Source of the DNA: Psychromonas arctica DSM 14288
GTDB taxonomy: Bacteria > Pseudomonadota > Gammaproteobacteria > Enterobacterales > Psychromonadaceae
NCBI RefSeq assembly: GCF_000482725.1
Contig: NZ_AXWP01000025.1
Coordinates: forward strand, 56,023-120,022
Length of the DNA stretch: 64,000 bases
Direction of reading: 5' to 3'
Positions 18,118-28,119 of this stretch are shown here, piece by piece. Position 1 is the stretch's first letter, and each line of letters begins with the position of its first letter. The notes below the pieces were generated by a model that worked only from the letters and a program-made list of their open reading frames with translations, was not told where the DNA came from and made no database searches. Position numbers and translations under genes: made by a program.

Positions 18118-18144
18118 TGTCGTTTTTCCACCGTTAAAATGACA
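18118..18144. repeat. Hairpin, shared-loop family, copy E
   Basis: TGTCGTTTT / AAAATGACA with one G-T pair and a T-T mismatch near the loop CCACCGT. It lies 43 bp before the VOC gene fragment. The 440-bp stretch 17749-18186 otherwise holds only the intron remnant and copy D. Confidence 0.5.
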
Positions 18145-18186
18145 TTTTGTGAGTTAATAAAGCTGTTATACCTTTAGGAGTTATTC

Positions 18187-18435
18187 GTGTCGAAAATAGA
18201 ACATTTAAATATCACTGTTCCAGATATAGATGAAGCGATTAAATTTATTCAAATTGTCGCACCTGATTTTAAAGTAAGAAAAGATGTGAAATCACCTACT
18301 AGTTATCGTTGGACACATATTGGCAATGATGAGTGTTATTTTGCTCTTCAAGAAGCTCATTTAGGTGCAGAGCCTGAAAGTCCTCGGAAAACATATAAGA
18401 AAAAAATAGATCTGGACAGCCAACAATTTAAATAA
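18187..18435 (+). pseudogene. VOC (glyoxalase-like) protein, C-terminally truncated
   Basis: The first ~65 residues fit the VOC superfamily: HLNITVPDIDEAIKF is the first beta-alpha unit with a metal-ligand-type His, then YRWTHIGNDECYFALQE. A family member is usually about 120-140 aa. Here the frame enters a tandem repeat near 18406 and stops after 82 codons with a foreign tail. The GTG start has AGGAG 6 nt upstream, so the fragment can still be translated. Loss of the second beta-alpha unit should inactivate it. Confidence 0.7.
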
Positions 18436-18973
18436 CCAAAAACAAAACTATTTTCATAAGTGAAAAATAAAAGTCATAACGGAAATAGTTTATTGAAACG
18501 TAAAGGATATAAATTTCTGGGAGTTTTAAACAAATAATAGCTTTCTCATGCATAACAAATTTTAGCGGTAGCTAATTGCAGATTTATAATAGCTCTGAAT
18601 AGCTCTGGACAGCCAATAATTTAAATAACTAAAAACAAAACTATTTTCGTAAGTGAAAAATAAAAGTCATAACGGAAATAGTTTATTGAAACGTAAAGGA
18701 TATAAATTTCTGGGAGTTTTAAACAAATAATAGCTTTCTCATGCATAACAAATTTTAGCGGTAGCTAATTGCAGATTTATAATAGCTCTGAATAGCTCTG
18801 GACAGCCAATAATTTAAATAACTAAAAACAAAACTATTTTCGTAAGTGAAAAATAAAAGTCATAACGGAAATAGTTTATTGAAACGTAAAGGTTATAAAT
18901 TTCTGGGAGTTTTAAACAAATAATAGCTTTCTCATGCATAACAAATTTTAGCGGTAGCTAATTGCGGATTTAT
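18412..18973. repeat. Tandem repeat, 193-bp unit, about 2.9 copies
   Basis: Units begin CTGGACAGCCAA at 18412, 18605 and 18798, exactly 193 bp apart, with only a few substitutions between copies. Each unit contains an imperfect hairpin (CTATTTTCGT / ACGGAAATAG) and no open frame. The repeat separates the broken VOC gene from the RAYT-type transposase. Confidence 0.9.
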
Positions 18974-19000
18974 TGAATTTTGTTTCGTAAACTACGCTAG

Positions 19001-19993
19001 TTAATGCAGTCGCAGTTGGTTCTTACTGGCTATCCAACGTTTCCCTGTATTACTGGCATAAGCTGCTAATGCCTCTAATGAACCAACAGCTCCGTGATAA
19101 TCTTTACCAAAACTACTTGCTAGTGATAACCAAGTTTTATCATCTAACCCAAGCGTGGAAAGTAATCTGGGACGTTGGCTTGAAATTGCACCGCGTTTAT
19201 CTTCTCTTAGTATGCGACCACTCCAATCCACTAACTCTATGTAATCTAATAATGAAAATGGGATACCTTTCGTTGATTTCTCGCTTTCATCACCAACGAA
19301 ACCAAATAAAGATTTTTTAGTAAAAGAGTACTCTAACGGTTTTTCTTTCGCTTGAGCAACGCCATGAATGCGTTCGTAAGCGGATGTATATTCAGAGGTT
19401 TCAATACTATCCGCCATCTTTGCACGTACTGGATTCAAATCAACATAAGCCATACAAGTTAGCAAAGCATCTTCATCTAATAACGCTTGAGATTTAAAAC
19501 GACCTTCCCAGAAACGGCCTGAACATTCATCTTCTTTATTAGCTTTACGCGCAATAAACTCATTTAAGCAACGCATAAACCATGAAATATCAGCTAAGCG
19601 CCCTCTCCACCCTTCGATAATAGCTAAGGCCGCTTTGTTCTCAGCCTCTGATGTTGCTTGCTCTGATTGCCAGCGTTCAATTAATACTGGTTTTGAATAT
19701 AATTGACACCAACGCTCACAAACTTCTTCATGACTTAGATTTTCATTTAATATCTCATCAACATGTAATACCAAATGATAGTGATTAGACATAATTGCAT
19801 AAGCACAGATGTCGATATTAAACAGTGAAGCTAAGTAATGCAATCGTTCAACAACCCACTGGCGTCTATGTTCAAAAGACTTTTCAGTGTATTTATCTTC
19901 ACCACATAAATAAGCACGGCGAACACAGCGTGAAATACAATGATAATAAGGCGTATCAGATAGCGATACTTGTGATTGGCGAGATTGAGTCAT
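19001..19993 (-). CDS. REP-associated tyrosine transposase-like (Y1, HUH)
   Basis: 330-aa Y1 transposase of the IS200-like/RAYT group. It starts with TPYYHCISRCVRRAYLCG, typical of the family, has the HUH motif in AIMSNHYHLVLHVD, and RFWEGRFKSQALLDE followed by the catalytic Tyr in CMAYVDLNPVRAKM. The ATG has AGGAG 9 nt upstream. RAYTs act on single-stranded hairpins (REPs). Several hairpins of a shared family lie within a few kb, so they are possible substrates (inference). Confidence 0.88.
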   Translation of the reverse strand: MTQSRQSQVSLSDTPYYHCISRCVRRAYLCGEDKYTEKSFEHRRQWVVERLHYLASLFNIDICAYAIMSNHYHLVLHVDEILNENLSHEEVCERWCQLYSKPVLIERWQSEQATSEAENKAALAIIEGWRGRLADISWFMRCLNEFIARKANKEDECSGRFWEGRFKSQALLDEDALLTCMAYVDLNPVRAKMADSIETSEYTSAYERIHGVAQAKEKPLEYSFTKKSLFGFVGDESEKSTKGIPFSLLDYIELVDWSGRILREDKRGAISSQRPRLLSTLGLDDKTWLSLASSFGKDYHGAVGSLEALAAYASNTGKRWIASKNQLRLH

Positions 19994-20039
19994 AATAAAC
20001 CACTCCTAAATGCAGAAATAAGCATTTCTAAAAGATAGT

Positions 20040-20627
20040 TTAACTATTACAATTATTCAAATTAATGGGTGTCCGCGATTTCTGCGATTCAGCCAACCAT
20101 CTCAGGTGTTGAGATGACCAATTATCTTTTATTGTGGTATTTATGTTATTGCGTAAAAGGAGTGCTTTAAGCTGATATTTTGCATCTTTGAGATCCTTCA
20201 TGGTTGTTTCGCGTGCGCGAGAAAGATCCCGCATCGCTTCATCTTCTGGCTCAGGTACGTAAATAGGTGTAAGGTCTTCAGATTTAAGTAACTTTGCAAG
20301 ATTCAATGCATCACGTTTATCTGTTTTTACACGGTCGCCAGGTTTCTTTGGAATGAGTGAAGGAGCAATCACGTAGCAACATTGGTGTAAGCTGGTGAGT
20401 AATCGATATATCCAGTAACCACAAGGGCCAGCCTCATAAACGAAATGCAGTGTTGCTTGCGGGTATTTAGATTGCAGTTGCCTAACGAGTTTTTTAAATG
20501 CTGATTTGTTACTGAGTATGCGACCTAAATGTTGTGGTTTTGCACCACGAACATCTTCGATATATGCGACTTCAGTAAATGTTTTGTGAGTATCTAACCC
20601 AATGAAAAGTATGCTATGTTTATTCAT
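20040..20627 (-). pseudogene. IS110-family transposase, C-terminal half lost
   Basis: 195 aa visible of an expected ~310-340. The RuvC-like DEDD domain is intact: FIGLDTHK, the Glu in FVYEAGPCGYWIYRL, and KTDKRDALNLAKLL. The C-terminal domain with the catalytic serine is missing; similarity stops after RWLAE, near 20085. The remaining tail is unrelated sequence next to the RAYT gene. The ATG at 20627 has GGAGG upstream. Some IS1111-type relatives insert into attC sites, which fits the cassette remnants here. The loss should make it inactive. Confidence 0.8.
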
Positions 20628-20746
20628 GCTAGCCTCCACATTATATTGTTGATAGATATATTATGGCTCTGGTTGAAAAACTAACCCACTGTAGAGGCTA
20701 GCACCTTAGTGGGAAGTCATTATGTCTAGGCAATCGAGGTATTTCA

Positions 20747-21619
20747 TTGGAACTAGTCTGTTATTTATCAAACTTTTTGGTTGTAGGTATAGAAACTACA
20801 GAAAAAGAAAACGGTGGATGGATAAGAAATAAAATACCATTATCTGTAGCTGGATTGAATATTGAAATTATTCAGGATCCTAAATTCATTAACATCAATA
20901 AAACCAAACTTAGAGGGCAATTTGTAGAGTCTACTAAGTTAATAGTAAAAAATGTTGATGAAAGTAATCTAGAACCAGTACTTACTATTGTAAAAAATAT
21001 TAGCAATTTGCTCTCATTCGCTACTAGCTCTGAAGTTTGTTTTTATGGTTGGAGTATTGATGGGACTCACCAATCACATCAATGGAGTGTAAGAGCAAGA
21101 TATTGTTCCTTTAGAGCACCATTCTGTTGTGTTAATACTAGTAGTATAAAAATGCTAATAGAGTCTTGCTATGAATCTTACTCTGAAATTCATCAACTCA
21201 GAGCATTAAACGTAGTTGTTGATATGCTTAATACTCCAGAGGTTAATAGCTTACAACTAGAACTCAAACTAGCAACTATGTTTATTTTGTTAGAAAATTT
21301 GAAATCTACATATGCAGACTCCCAAGGCTATAAGTTCAAAGGTTGCTATAAAACAGTTGATAATAAGAATTACACTTTTGAATCTTTACTCCTTGAAATG
21401 TTTTGTGTGGTAAAAATGGATGTTAGTCTTACGAAAATTAAAAACTTAAGAAATGAAATTATACATTCGGGACTTAGTAAAATGTCGATTGATGAAAAGG
21501 TCTCTATTTATGCAGATTGTAGAGATATAGTAACTGAATATTTCTTAAGACTTATTGGTTTCAAAGGAAACTTTAGCCCCTACGAAAGTCAAGGGTTACA
21601 CTCAAAAATAATTGCCTAA
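20747..21619 (+). CDS. HEPN-like hypothetical protein, cassette-like, 5' end probably altered
   Basis: 290 aa. The C-terminal ~100 residues are helical and contain RNEIIH (R235, H240), the R-N-x3-H motif of HEPN ribonucleases, followed by DIVTEYFLRLIGFKG, as in HEPN proteins of defence systems. The N-terminal ~150 residues are not recognised. The TTG start is weak, with GAGG 7 nt upstream. The frame is open further 5' with no ATG and borders the IS110 remnant, so the start may be truncated. The stop codon overlaps GCCTAA, the inverse core of an attC, and a group II intron end follows at once. A defence role is inference. Confidence 0.6.
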   Translation: MELVCYLSNFLVVGIETTEKENGGWIRNKIPLSVAGLNIEIIQDPKFININKTKLRGQFVESTKLIVKNVDESNLEPVLTIVKNISNLLSFATSSEVCFYGWSIDGTHQSHQWSVRARYCSFRAPFCCVNTSSIKMLIESCYESYSEIHQLRALNVVVDMLNTPEVNSLQLELKLATMFILLENLKSTYADSQGYKFKGCYKTVDNKNYTFESLLLEMFCVVKMDVSLTKIKNLRNEIIHSGLSKMSIDEKVSIYADCRDIVTEYFLRLIGFKGNFSPYESQGLHSKIIA

Positions 21620-21985
21620 TCGGGTAGCCGGAGGTATCTAACCTCCAGCCCCCACACCACCCTGCATGCGGCTCCGCACAGGGCGGTTCATCTTATGATT
21701 AATAGTGAATATTAATCCACAGATCCTTTAATGATATCAAACCTTGTCTAGCTAAAAACTCATTACTGATCGCTATATTGATCCCTTTGGTTTTCGAACT
21801 ACGACAAGGTCCTTTACTGGTACTTTTATAAACCCACTGGCACAGGAAATAGCTAAACGTTCACTGACTCCCAGTTTGATCAATGCTCTCACTCTCGTTC
21901 GTGGTTTTCGCCATTGCTGTCGCACTTGTTGACTAGAAATACATTCACAGTCGGCGGCAGATCCAATATTTCGAGACATAGATGT
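21618..21985 (-). other. Group II intron 3'-end remnant, copy 2
   Basis: 5'-truncated intron on the minus strand: maturase C-terminus, then domain V and domain VI ending CCGGCTACCCGAT. The 3' exon reads TAGGCAATTA, again an attC-type core, complementary to GCCTAA at the end of the preceding gene. About 185 bp are shared with copy 1. Two copies at different attC cores mean two separate insertions. Apart from a repeat-free AT-rich tail (21986-22150), nothing else is seen before nlpI. Confidence 0.7.
21699..21979 (-). pseudogene. Group II intron reverse transcriptase/maturase, C-terminal fragment
   Basis: The frame shows VRQQWRKPRTRVRALIKLG, the maturase (X/thumb) segment of intron-encoded proteins. 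A frameshift near 21840 is needed to continue into YKSTSKGPCRSSKTKGIN and AISNEFLARQG, ending WINIHY. All seven reverse-transcriptase blocks are missing. It cannot be functional. Confidence 0.75.
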
Positions 21986-22150
21986 GGTGTATGAGTGGTG
22001 CGTTTAGATATATTTCAACAAGATGAAATTGAAGCGCGACAATAAAAGAAGAAATTAAGATAGATACTTTAGCCTTTAGCCGCTTTGTTACTAACTTCTT
22101 ATTTGCCAAATAATCACTATCATTCTAGGCATAAAATAGAACAATAAAAC

Positions 22151-22177
22151 TAAAAAAGCCCACCGGAGTGAGCTTTT
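22151..22177 (-). terminator. Terminator of nlpI
   Basis: On the minus strand AAGCTCAC-TCCG-GTGGGCTT, an 8-bp stem with one G-U pair, is followed by T6, shortly after the nlpI stop. Confidence 0.8.
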
Positions 22178-22185
22178 AATTCAGC

Positions 22186-23142
22186 TTAGCTGCTTGGATT
22201 AATGGCTTTCTGAGCTTGTTGTAGTTTTAACGCTTGCGCCTGTAGTTTCTCTTGAATGTGGCTTAAGTCAATCAACCCATATTTATACTCAATGAAATCT
22301 TTTACATTGGTTGCAACACTTAATTTTAAATAATAAATACCTTTGTTAAGATGATTATTATTCATATGCCAATGTGCTAAGTAATAATAAGCTTCGCATA
22401 AACGTTGTGCTAACTCATCATTTGTTTCTACACCGTTTGCGATATTGTCAAAAAAGTCTTTTTCAGATAAATCACCGTTGATAACATCAATAATCGCCCA
22501 TGCAAATCGTTTATCTTGCTCTTCCGGTTGTGTTGCCTTCAATTGCCCTTCTGCTAGCTTTTGATCCACGTGTGCATTAATAATATAGCGCCACAATGAA
22601 CGATAAGGATCACTTTTATCAAGCTCGTAAAAATGCTCTATATCTTTCTGCGCGCCATCATAACGCTTAACTAGTGATAAACCAATCGCACGATGAAGGT
22701 AGCTGTATTGCATTTTATCGGAGAGTTCAATCGCTGAATCGAAAGCGTCAAAAGCTTCGTCATAGGCTTCACCCATTAATAGATAAACACCTAAAGAGTT
22801 ATAGGATTGAGCAAAGGTTGGATCAATCTGAATCGATTGAGTAAAATCATAGCGACTATGTGCATTAAGCCCCATTCGATCATAAATCAATCCACGCTCA
22901 TACAATAAAGCAGCGCGTTGCTTATCATCGACTTTATCTTTGTCGGCAATTAATTGATTAATACGTAATAATTTGACTTCATCTTGGTACGTTATTTGTA
23001 GAGGAGTCGCGAGAGGAAACACTGAATTACCGTTACCGGTAGCTTCTAAAGTATAACTTTTACTTTCATGTTGATTGTTTGAACACGCAGTCAATGTGGC
23101 AAAAGACAGGACAATAGCCCATTTATTAAAAGATAATCGCAT
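22186..23142 (-). CDS. nlpI: Lipoprotein NlpI, TPR repeats
   Basis: Outer-membrane lipoprotein, 318 aa, which in E. coli acts as adaptor for the Prc protease and murein endopeptidases. The lipobox is LTAC with Cys20. TPR units follow: ALLYERGLIYDRMGLNAHSR, then FAQSYNSLGVYLLMGEAYDE, then YSYLHRAIGLSLVKRYDGA. The ATG at 23142 is chosen because AAGGG lies 7 nt upstream and the signal peptide begins there. An upstream start would add 15 residues. In E. coli nlpI follows pnp, but here no pnp is near. The last ~25 residues are Gln/Ala rich. Confidence 0.9.
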   Translation of the reverse strand: MRLSFNKWAIVLSFATLTACSNNQHESKSYTLEATGNGNSVFPLATPLQITYQDEVKLLRINQLIADKDKVDDKQRAALLYERGLIYDRMGLNAHSRYDFTQSIQIDPTFAQSYNSLGVYLLMGEAYDEAFDAFDSAIELSDKMQYSYLHRAIGLSLVKRYDGAQKDIEHFYELDKSDPYRSLWRYIINAHVDQKLAEGQLKATQPEEQDKRFAWAIIDVINGDLSEKDFFDNIANGVETNDELAQRLCEAYYYLAHWHMNNNHLNKGIYYLKLSVATNVKDFIEYKYGLIDLSHIQEKLQAQALKLQQAQKAINPSS

Positions 23143-23309
23143 CGTTGAACCCTTATAAACAAGATTTTCAAGAGTGTACCATATCATTGATAATGTAAAG
23201 TTTTACCCATTATATTCAATAAATAATCACTATTTTTCACGGAATAAGGCTTATTTATGACAAAATATTTACAATAAAAGAGTGGGGATGACTAAAAATT
23301 GTACCGATA

Positions 23310-23410
23310 GGTAATAGGCTTAGCGCGTTTTGCCTTTTACTATCTAGCACTTATTGCTTGGTACTCCAGAAGTAAAAATAAAGGGTAAGTAATATAGAGC
23401 CAAGCAATAA
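23310..23410. other. Structured intergenic region between nlpI and secF
   Basis: Two nested pairings: GATAGGTAATAGGC with GCCTTTTACTATC (imperfect), and TTATTGCTTGG (23351-23361) with CCAAGCAATAA (23400-23410), perfect over 11 bp with a 38-nt loop. A strong terminator follows at 23479. It could be a small RNA or a repeat. No open frame is seen in the 390-bp gap. Confidence 0.3.
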
Positions 23411-23478
23411 AGGCTGTTATATCTTTTTTTTAAAACCAATGATATAAACCCAACGAAGTAAACCCATTCAATGGATAC

Positions 23479-23507
23479 AAAAAAGCACTGCTATGCAGTG
23501 CTTTTTT
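23479..23507. terminator. Bidirectional terminator after secF
   Basis: AAAAAAGCACTGC-TAT-GCAGTGCTTTTTT, a perfect 13-bp stem including A/T tracts. It ends the queA-tgt-yajC-secDF operon on the minus strand. Confidence 0.9.
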
Positions 23508-23535
23508 AATTGCTATAAACAGGTTATAAAATTGA

Positions 23536-24483
23536 TTACATCAAGGCGTCTTGATCAGCGCCTTCTTTTTCAATCACTTCAGGGATCATGTGTTCACGCG
23601 ATATACCTAAGTTAATCGCTAACGCACTGGCCACATAAATTGAAGAATAAGTACCAACAAAAATACCAATTAACAGCGCAGTCGCAAATCCGTGAATAAG
23701 CGCGCCACCAACAACAAACAGTGAAATCAATACAAAAATAGTCGTACTTGATGTGATGATTGTTCTGCTTAATGTTTGTGTTAAAGATTGGTCAACGATC
23801 TCTTTAGGTGTTGCGGTTGCAATGAGTCTGAAGTTTTCGCGAATACGGTCAAATACCACGATCGTATCATTGAGTGAATAACCTATCACCGCTAATAAAG
23901 CCGCTAAGACGGTAAGATCAAATTCAATTTGGAATAACGAAAAAACACCTAACGTGATGATAATATCGTGTCCCAAGGCTAATACAGAGCCCATCGCTAA
24001 TCGCCACTCAAACCGCATACTCACGTATAACATGATACAGATAAGTGCGATGATGATAGCAATACCACCATTCTCAGCCAGTTCATCACCCACATTTGGG
24101 CCAACAAACTCGATACGGCGCATATCCACATCACCGAAATCACCAGCAGTTAGTGCATTTAACACTTGATTACCGATCACTTCGCCTTTAACACCTTCGC
24201 GTGGTGCTAAACGAACCATCACTTCATGGCTGCTACCAAAATGCTGAACAACAGCATCGGAAAAATCAGCTTCACTTAATGTTAAACGCACATCCTCTAA
24301 GTTAGCAGGTTGTTGAAAGCCAACTTCAATTAATGTACCACCGGTAAAATCTAATCCCCAATTTATCCAATTTGTACTTAACGACCCTACCGAGATAACC
24401 ACTAATAAAATGGATAACCAAGTTGCAGGCTTTGCATATTTCATGAAGCGAATAGTTTGCTTCGATTTAATTAATTCCAACAT
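23536..24483 (-). CDS. secF: Protein translocase subunit SecF
   Basis: Inner-membrane RND-type accessory subunit of SecYEG, 315 aa, which with SecD uses proton motive force to pull preproteins out. TM1 is near residue 20. The WGLDFTGGTLIEVGF motif opens the periplasmic domain, and ALLAVIGYSLNDTIVVFDRIREN is the conserved TM4-5 segment. It lies 12 bp after secD. Confidence 0.97.
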   Translation of the reverse strand: MLELIKSKQTIRFMKYAKPATWLSILLVVISVGSLSTNWINWGLDFTGGTLIEVGFQQPANLEDVRLTLSEADFSDAVVQHFGSSHEVMVRLAPREGVKGEVIGNQVLNALTAGDFGDVDMRRIEFVGPNVGDELAENGGIAIIIALICIMLYVSMRFEWRLAMGSVLALGHDIIITLGVFSLFQIEFDLTVLAALLAVIGYSLNDTIVVFDRIRENFRLIATATPKEIVDQSLTQTLSRTIITSSTTIFVLISLFVVGGALIHGFATALLIGIFVGTYSSIYVASALAINLGISREHMIPEVIEKEGADQDALM

Positions 24484-24495
24484 AGTTGACCCTGC

Positions 24496-26358
24496 TTAGA
24501 TTGAAAGTTTTTTAATATCATTGCGGCCACCCCAAAGTGCATTAACAATTGCACGGGTACCGAAGATAGAAGTAAACATTGAAGTTAAGATACCGATTGC
24601 CAGTGTCACAGCAAAACCTTTGATTGAGCCAGTACCTACAGCAAACAGAATAACGGCGGTAATAAAGGTCGTAATATTCGCATCAGCAATGGTAGAGAAC
24701 GCATTAGCATAACCTTCATTGATCGCGCGTTGAACCGACTTACCAGCATGTAACTCTTCACGAATACGTTCAAAAATAAGTACATTGGCATCAACAGCCA
24801 TACCAATTGTTAGTACAATACCTGCAATACCCGGCAAGGTTAATGTTGCCCCCGGGATCATCGACATCAAACCAACGATCATAACAATATTAAGTATCAG
24901 TGCTGTATTTGCAACTGCACCAAATTTACGGTAGTAAATAAACATAAAGATGACCACGGCTAACAAGCCATAGATCATTGCTTTCATGCCATTATCAATA
25001 TTTTGCTGACCTAAGCTTGGACCAATAGTACGTTCTTCCACGATTTGAATCGGCGCTGTTAATGCACCTGCTCGTAATAATAACGCTAAGTTATGCGCTT
25101 CAGCCGTATTATCTAAACCTGTGATACGGAAACTACGCCCCAACTGAGCTTGAATAGTCGCGACGTTAGCCACTTCTATGCGCTTTTTAGTTTCTGATTT
25201 TCCATTAGCTTTCTTTTTACCCGTTGGTAAATACTCAATAAATAACGTAGCCATCGGTTTACCGATATTATCTTTAGTAAAACGTGACATTTTACTGCCG
25301 CCTTTAGAGTCTAAAGAAATATTTACCTGTGCACGTCCATATTCATCAGCGCTCGATTGAGCATCAACAATATGGTTACCGGTTAAGATGATTTTTTTCT
25401 TGATAACAACAGGAGTGCCATCACGCTCTTTATATAAAATAGAAGAAGCTGGAATTCGACCTGCTAAAGCATCTGATAAATCGGTTTCAGAATCAACAGG
25501 ATGGAATTCTAGAGTCGCCGTTGCGCCTAATATTTCTTTGGCACGAGCTGTATCTTGAATACCCGGTAATTCAACCACAATACGGTCCACACCTTGACGT
25601 TGAACGAGCGGTTCTGCAACCCCTAACTCATTAACACGGTTACGTAAAATGCTCAAATTCTGTTGTAATGCATCTTCTTTTGCAGACTTTAGTTTTTGTT
25701 CTGTCATGCTGATGGTTAAGTAGAAAGCGCCGTTATTTTCTTTTTCGCTAAACACAAAACCTGGGTTAATCGGTTTTAAGTAATCAATTGCACTATCTAG
25801 AATCTCTTGTGACGTAAAACGCAATATTACGCCAGTTTCAGTAGATGCTTTTTCGATACCACGAAATCGTATTTTTTGCTCACGTAATTCAGCACGTAAG
25901 TCTTGTACCATTTGATCTTGTTCTTTACTGATCGCTTCATCCATGTCCACTTCCATTAAGAAATGTACACCGCCACGTAAGTCAAGACCTAATTTTAAAG
26001 GACCACCACCAATCGCTTCTAACCAAGCTGGTGTCGATGGGGCTAAATTTAGTGCTGTCACAAAACCATCGCCGATTTGTGCACTGATAGTTTCACGGGC
26101 AATTAATTGATCTTCGCTAGAAGAAAGGCGTACTAATATTTGACCATTTTCTAAGACAGTTGATTTAGGTGAGATATTAACTTGTTTTAAAATATCTTGA
26201 ACTTTGTCTAAAGTAGATAGTTCAACTTTAGCACCACGTGTTGCAGAAACTTGCACAGCGGGATCTTCTGCATAGAGATTGGGTGCAGCATAAACGAGAG
26301 TAAATAAAACGATAAACCCAAGTAGTAAATATTTCCAAAGAGGGTATTTGTTTAACAC
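24496..26358 (-). CDS. secD: Protein translocase subunit SecD
   Basis: 620 aa, partner of SecF. TM1 is at residues 8-25. The large periplasmic P1 domain starts at [17 protein letters not shown] and carries [21 protein letters not shown]2-6 contain [21 protein letters not shown] with the conserved Asp for proton transfer. Length matches E. coli (615). It is followed by secF and preceded by yajC in the usual order. Confidence 0.97.
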   Translation of the reverse strand: MLNKYPLWKYLLLGFIVLFTLVYAAPNLYAEDPAVQVSATRGAKVELSTLDKVQDILKQVNISPKSTVLENGQILVRLSSSEDQLIARETISAQIGDGFVTALNLAPSTPAWLEAIGGGPLKLGLDLRGGVHFLMEVDMDEAISKEQDQMVQDLRAELREQKIRFRGIEKASTETGVILRFTSQEILDSAIDYLKPINPGFVFSEKENNGAFYLTISMTEQKLKSAKEDALQQNLSILRNRVNELGVAEPLVQRQGVDRIVVELPGIQDTARAKEILGATATLEFHPVDSETDLSDALAGRIPASSILYKERDGTPVVIKKKIILTGNHIVDAQSSADEYGRAQVNISLDSKGGSKMSRFTKDNIGKPMATLFIEYLPTGKKKANGKSETKKRIEVANVATIQAQLGRSFRITGLDNTAEAHNLALLLRAGALTAPIQIVEERTIGPSLGQQNIDNGMKAMIYGLLAVVIFMFIYYRKFGAVANTALILNIVMIVGLMSMIPGATLTLPGIAGIVLTIGMAVDANVLIFERIREELHAGKSVQRAINEGYANAFSTIADANITTFITAVILFAVGTGSIKGFAVTLAIGILTSMFTSIFGTRAIVNALWGGRNDIKKLSI

Positions 26359-26426
26359 AATAATGTCCTTTATTAGATGCTAAAGGTAAAGAGAACAAAA
26401 AAGGCAGGATAACCTGCCCTTCTTAT

Positions 26427-26762
26427 TTAGATTGATTTAAGCGTACCTTTAGGTAGTACCGCTGAAATAAAATCTCTTTTGATTACGATAGTGTTATTTT
26501 CATTTAACTCTATTTGAACGTATTCACTTTCAGCACTGATTTTAACAACACGACCGATTAGGCCACCAGATGTTAGTATCTCATCGTTTTTGCTAATGCT
26601 TTCCATCAGGCTTTTATGCTCTTTAGTGCGGCGCGCTTGAGGGCGGTAGATCATAAAGTAGAAAATAGCTGCAAAAACAACTAACATAAAAATCATTTGC
26701 ATGCCGCCGCCATCTGCCGAACCTTCCGCTGCTGCATGTGCTTGAGAGATAAATAAACTCAT
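26427..26762 (-). CDS. yajC: Sec translocon accessory subunit YajC
   Basis: 111-aa single-pass membrane protein of the SecDF-YajC complex. The helix is MIFMLVVFAAIFYFMIY, followed by the hallmark RPQARRTKEHK and GGLIGRV. Order queA-tgt-yajC-secD-secF as in E. coli. Confidence 0.96.
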   Translation of the reverse strand: MSLFISQAHAAAEGSADGGGMQMIFMLVVFAAIFYFMIYRPQARRTKEHKSLMESISKNDEILTSGGLIGRVVKISAESEYVQIELNENNTIVIKRDFISAVLPKGTLKSI

Positions 26763-26823
26763 GTTATATCCTTTATTGTATAAAAATTAAACTATGTAAT
26801 AGTATGGTAATTGTATTGTGTTA

Positions 26824-28059
<1,236 letters not shown>

Positions 28060-28119
28060 TTAGATTAATAGCTTAAAAATCTCTTTTTAGGGCTTTATTA
28101 ATTAGTTTTTAGTTAATTT

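Noticed and set aside
18412..18973. Tandem repeats as a possible CRISPR array
   Set aside because: The whole 193-bp unit repeats with no short repeat plus variable spacers, and no cas genes are near.
18605..18973. Tandem units as Vibrio-type attC repeats
   Set aside because: GCATAACAAA occurs in each unit, but no matching right core (GTTRRRY) or attC fold was found.
24521..25360. Plus-strand open frames opposite secD and many similar ones opposite other genes
   Set aside because: They are shadows of strong conserved genes on the other strand, without ribosome sites or recognisable proteins.
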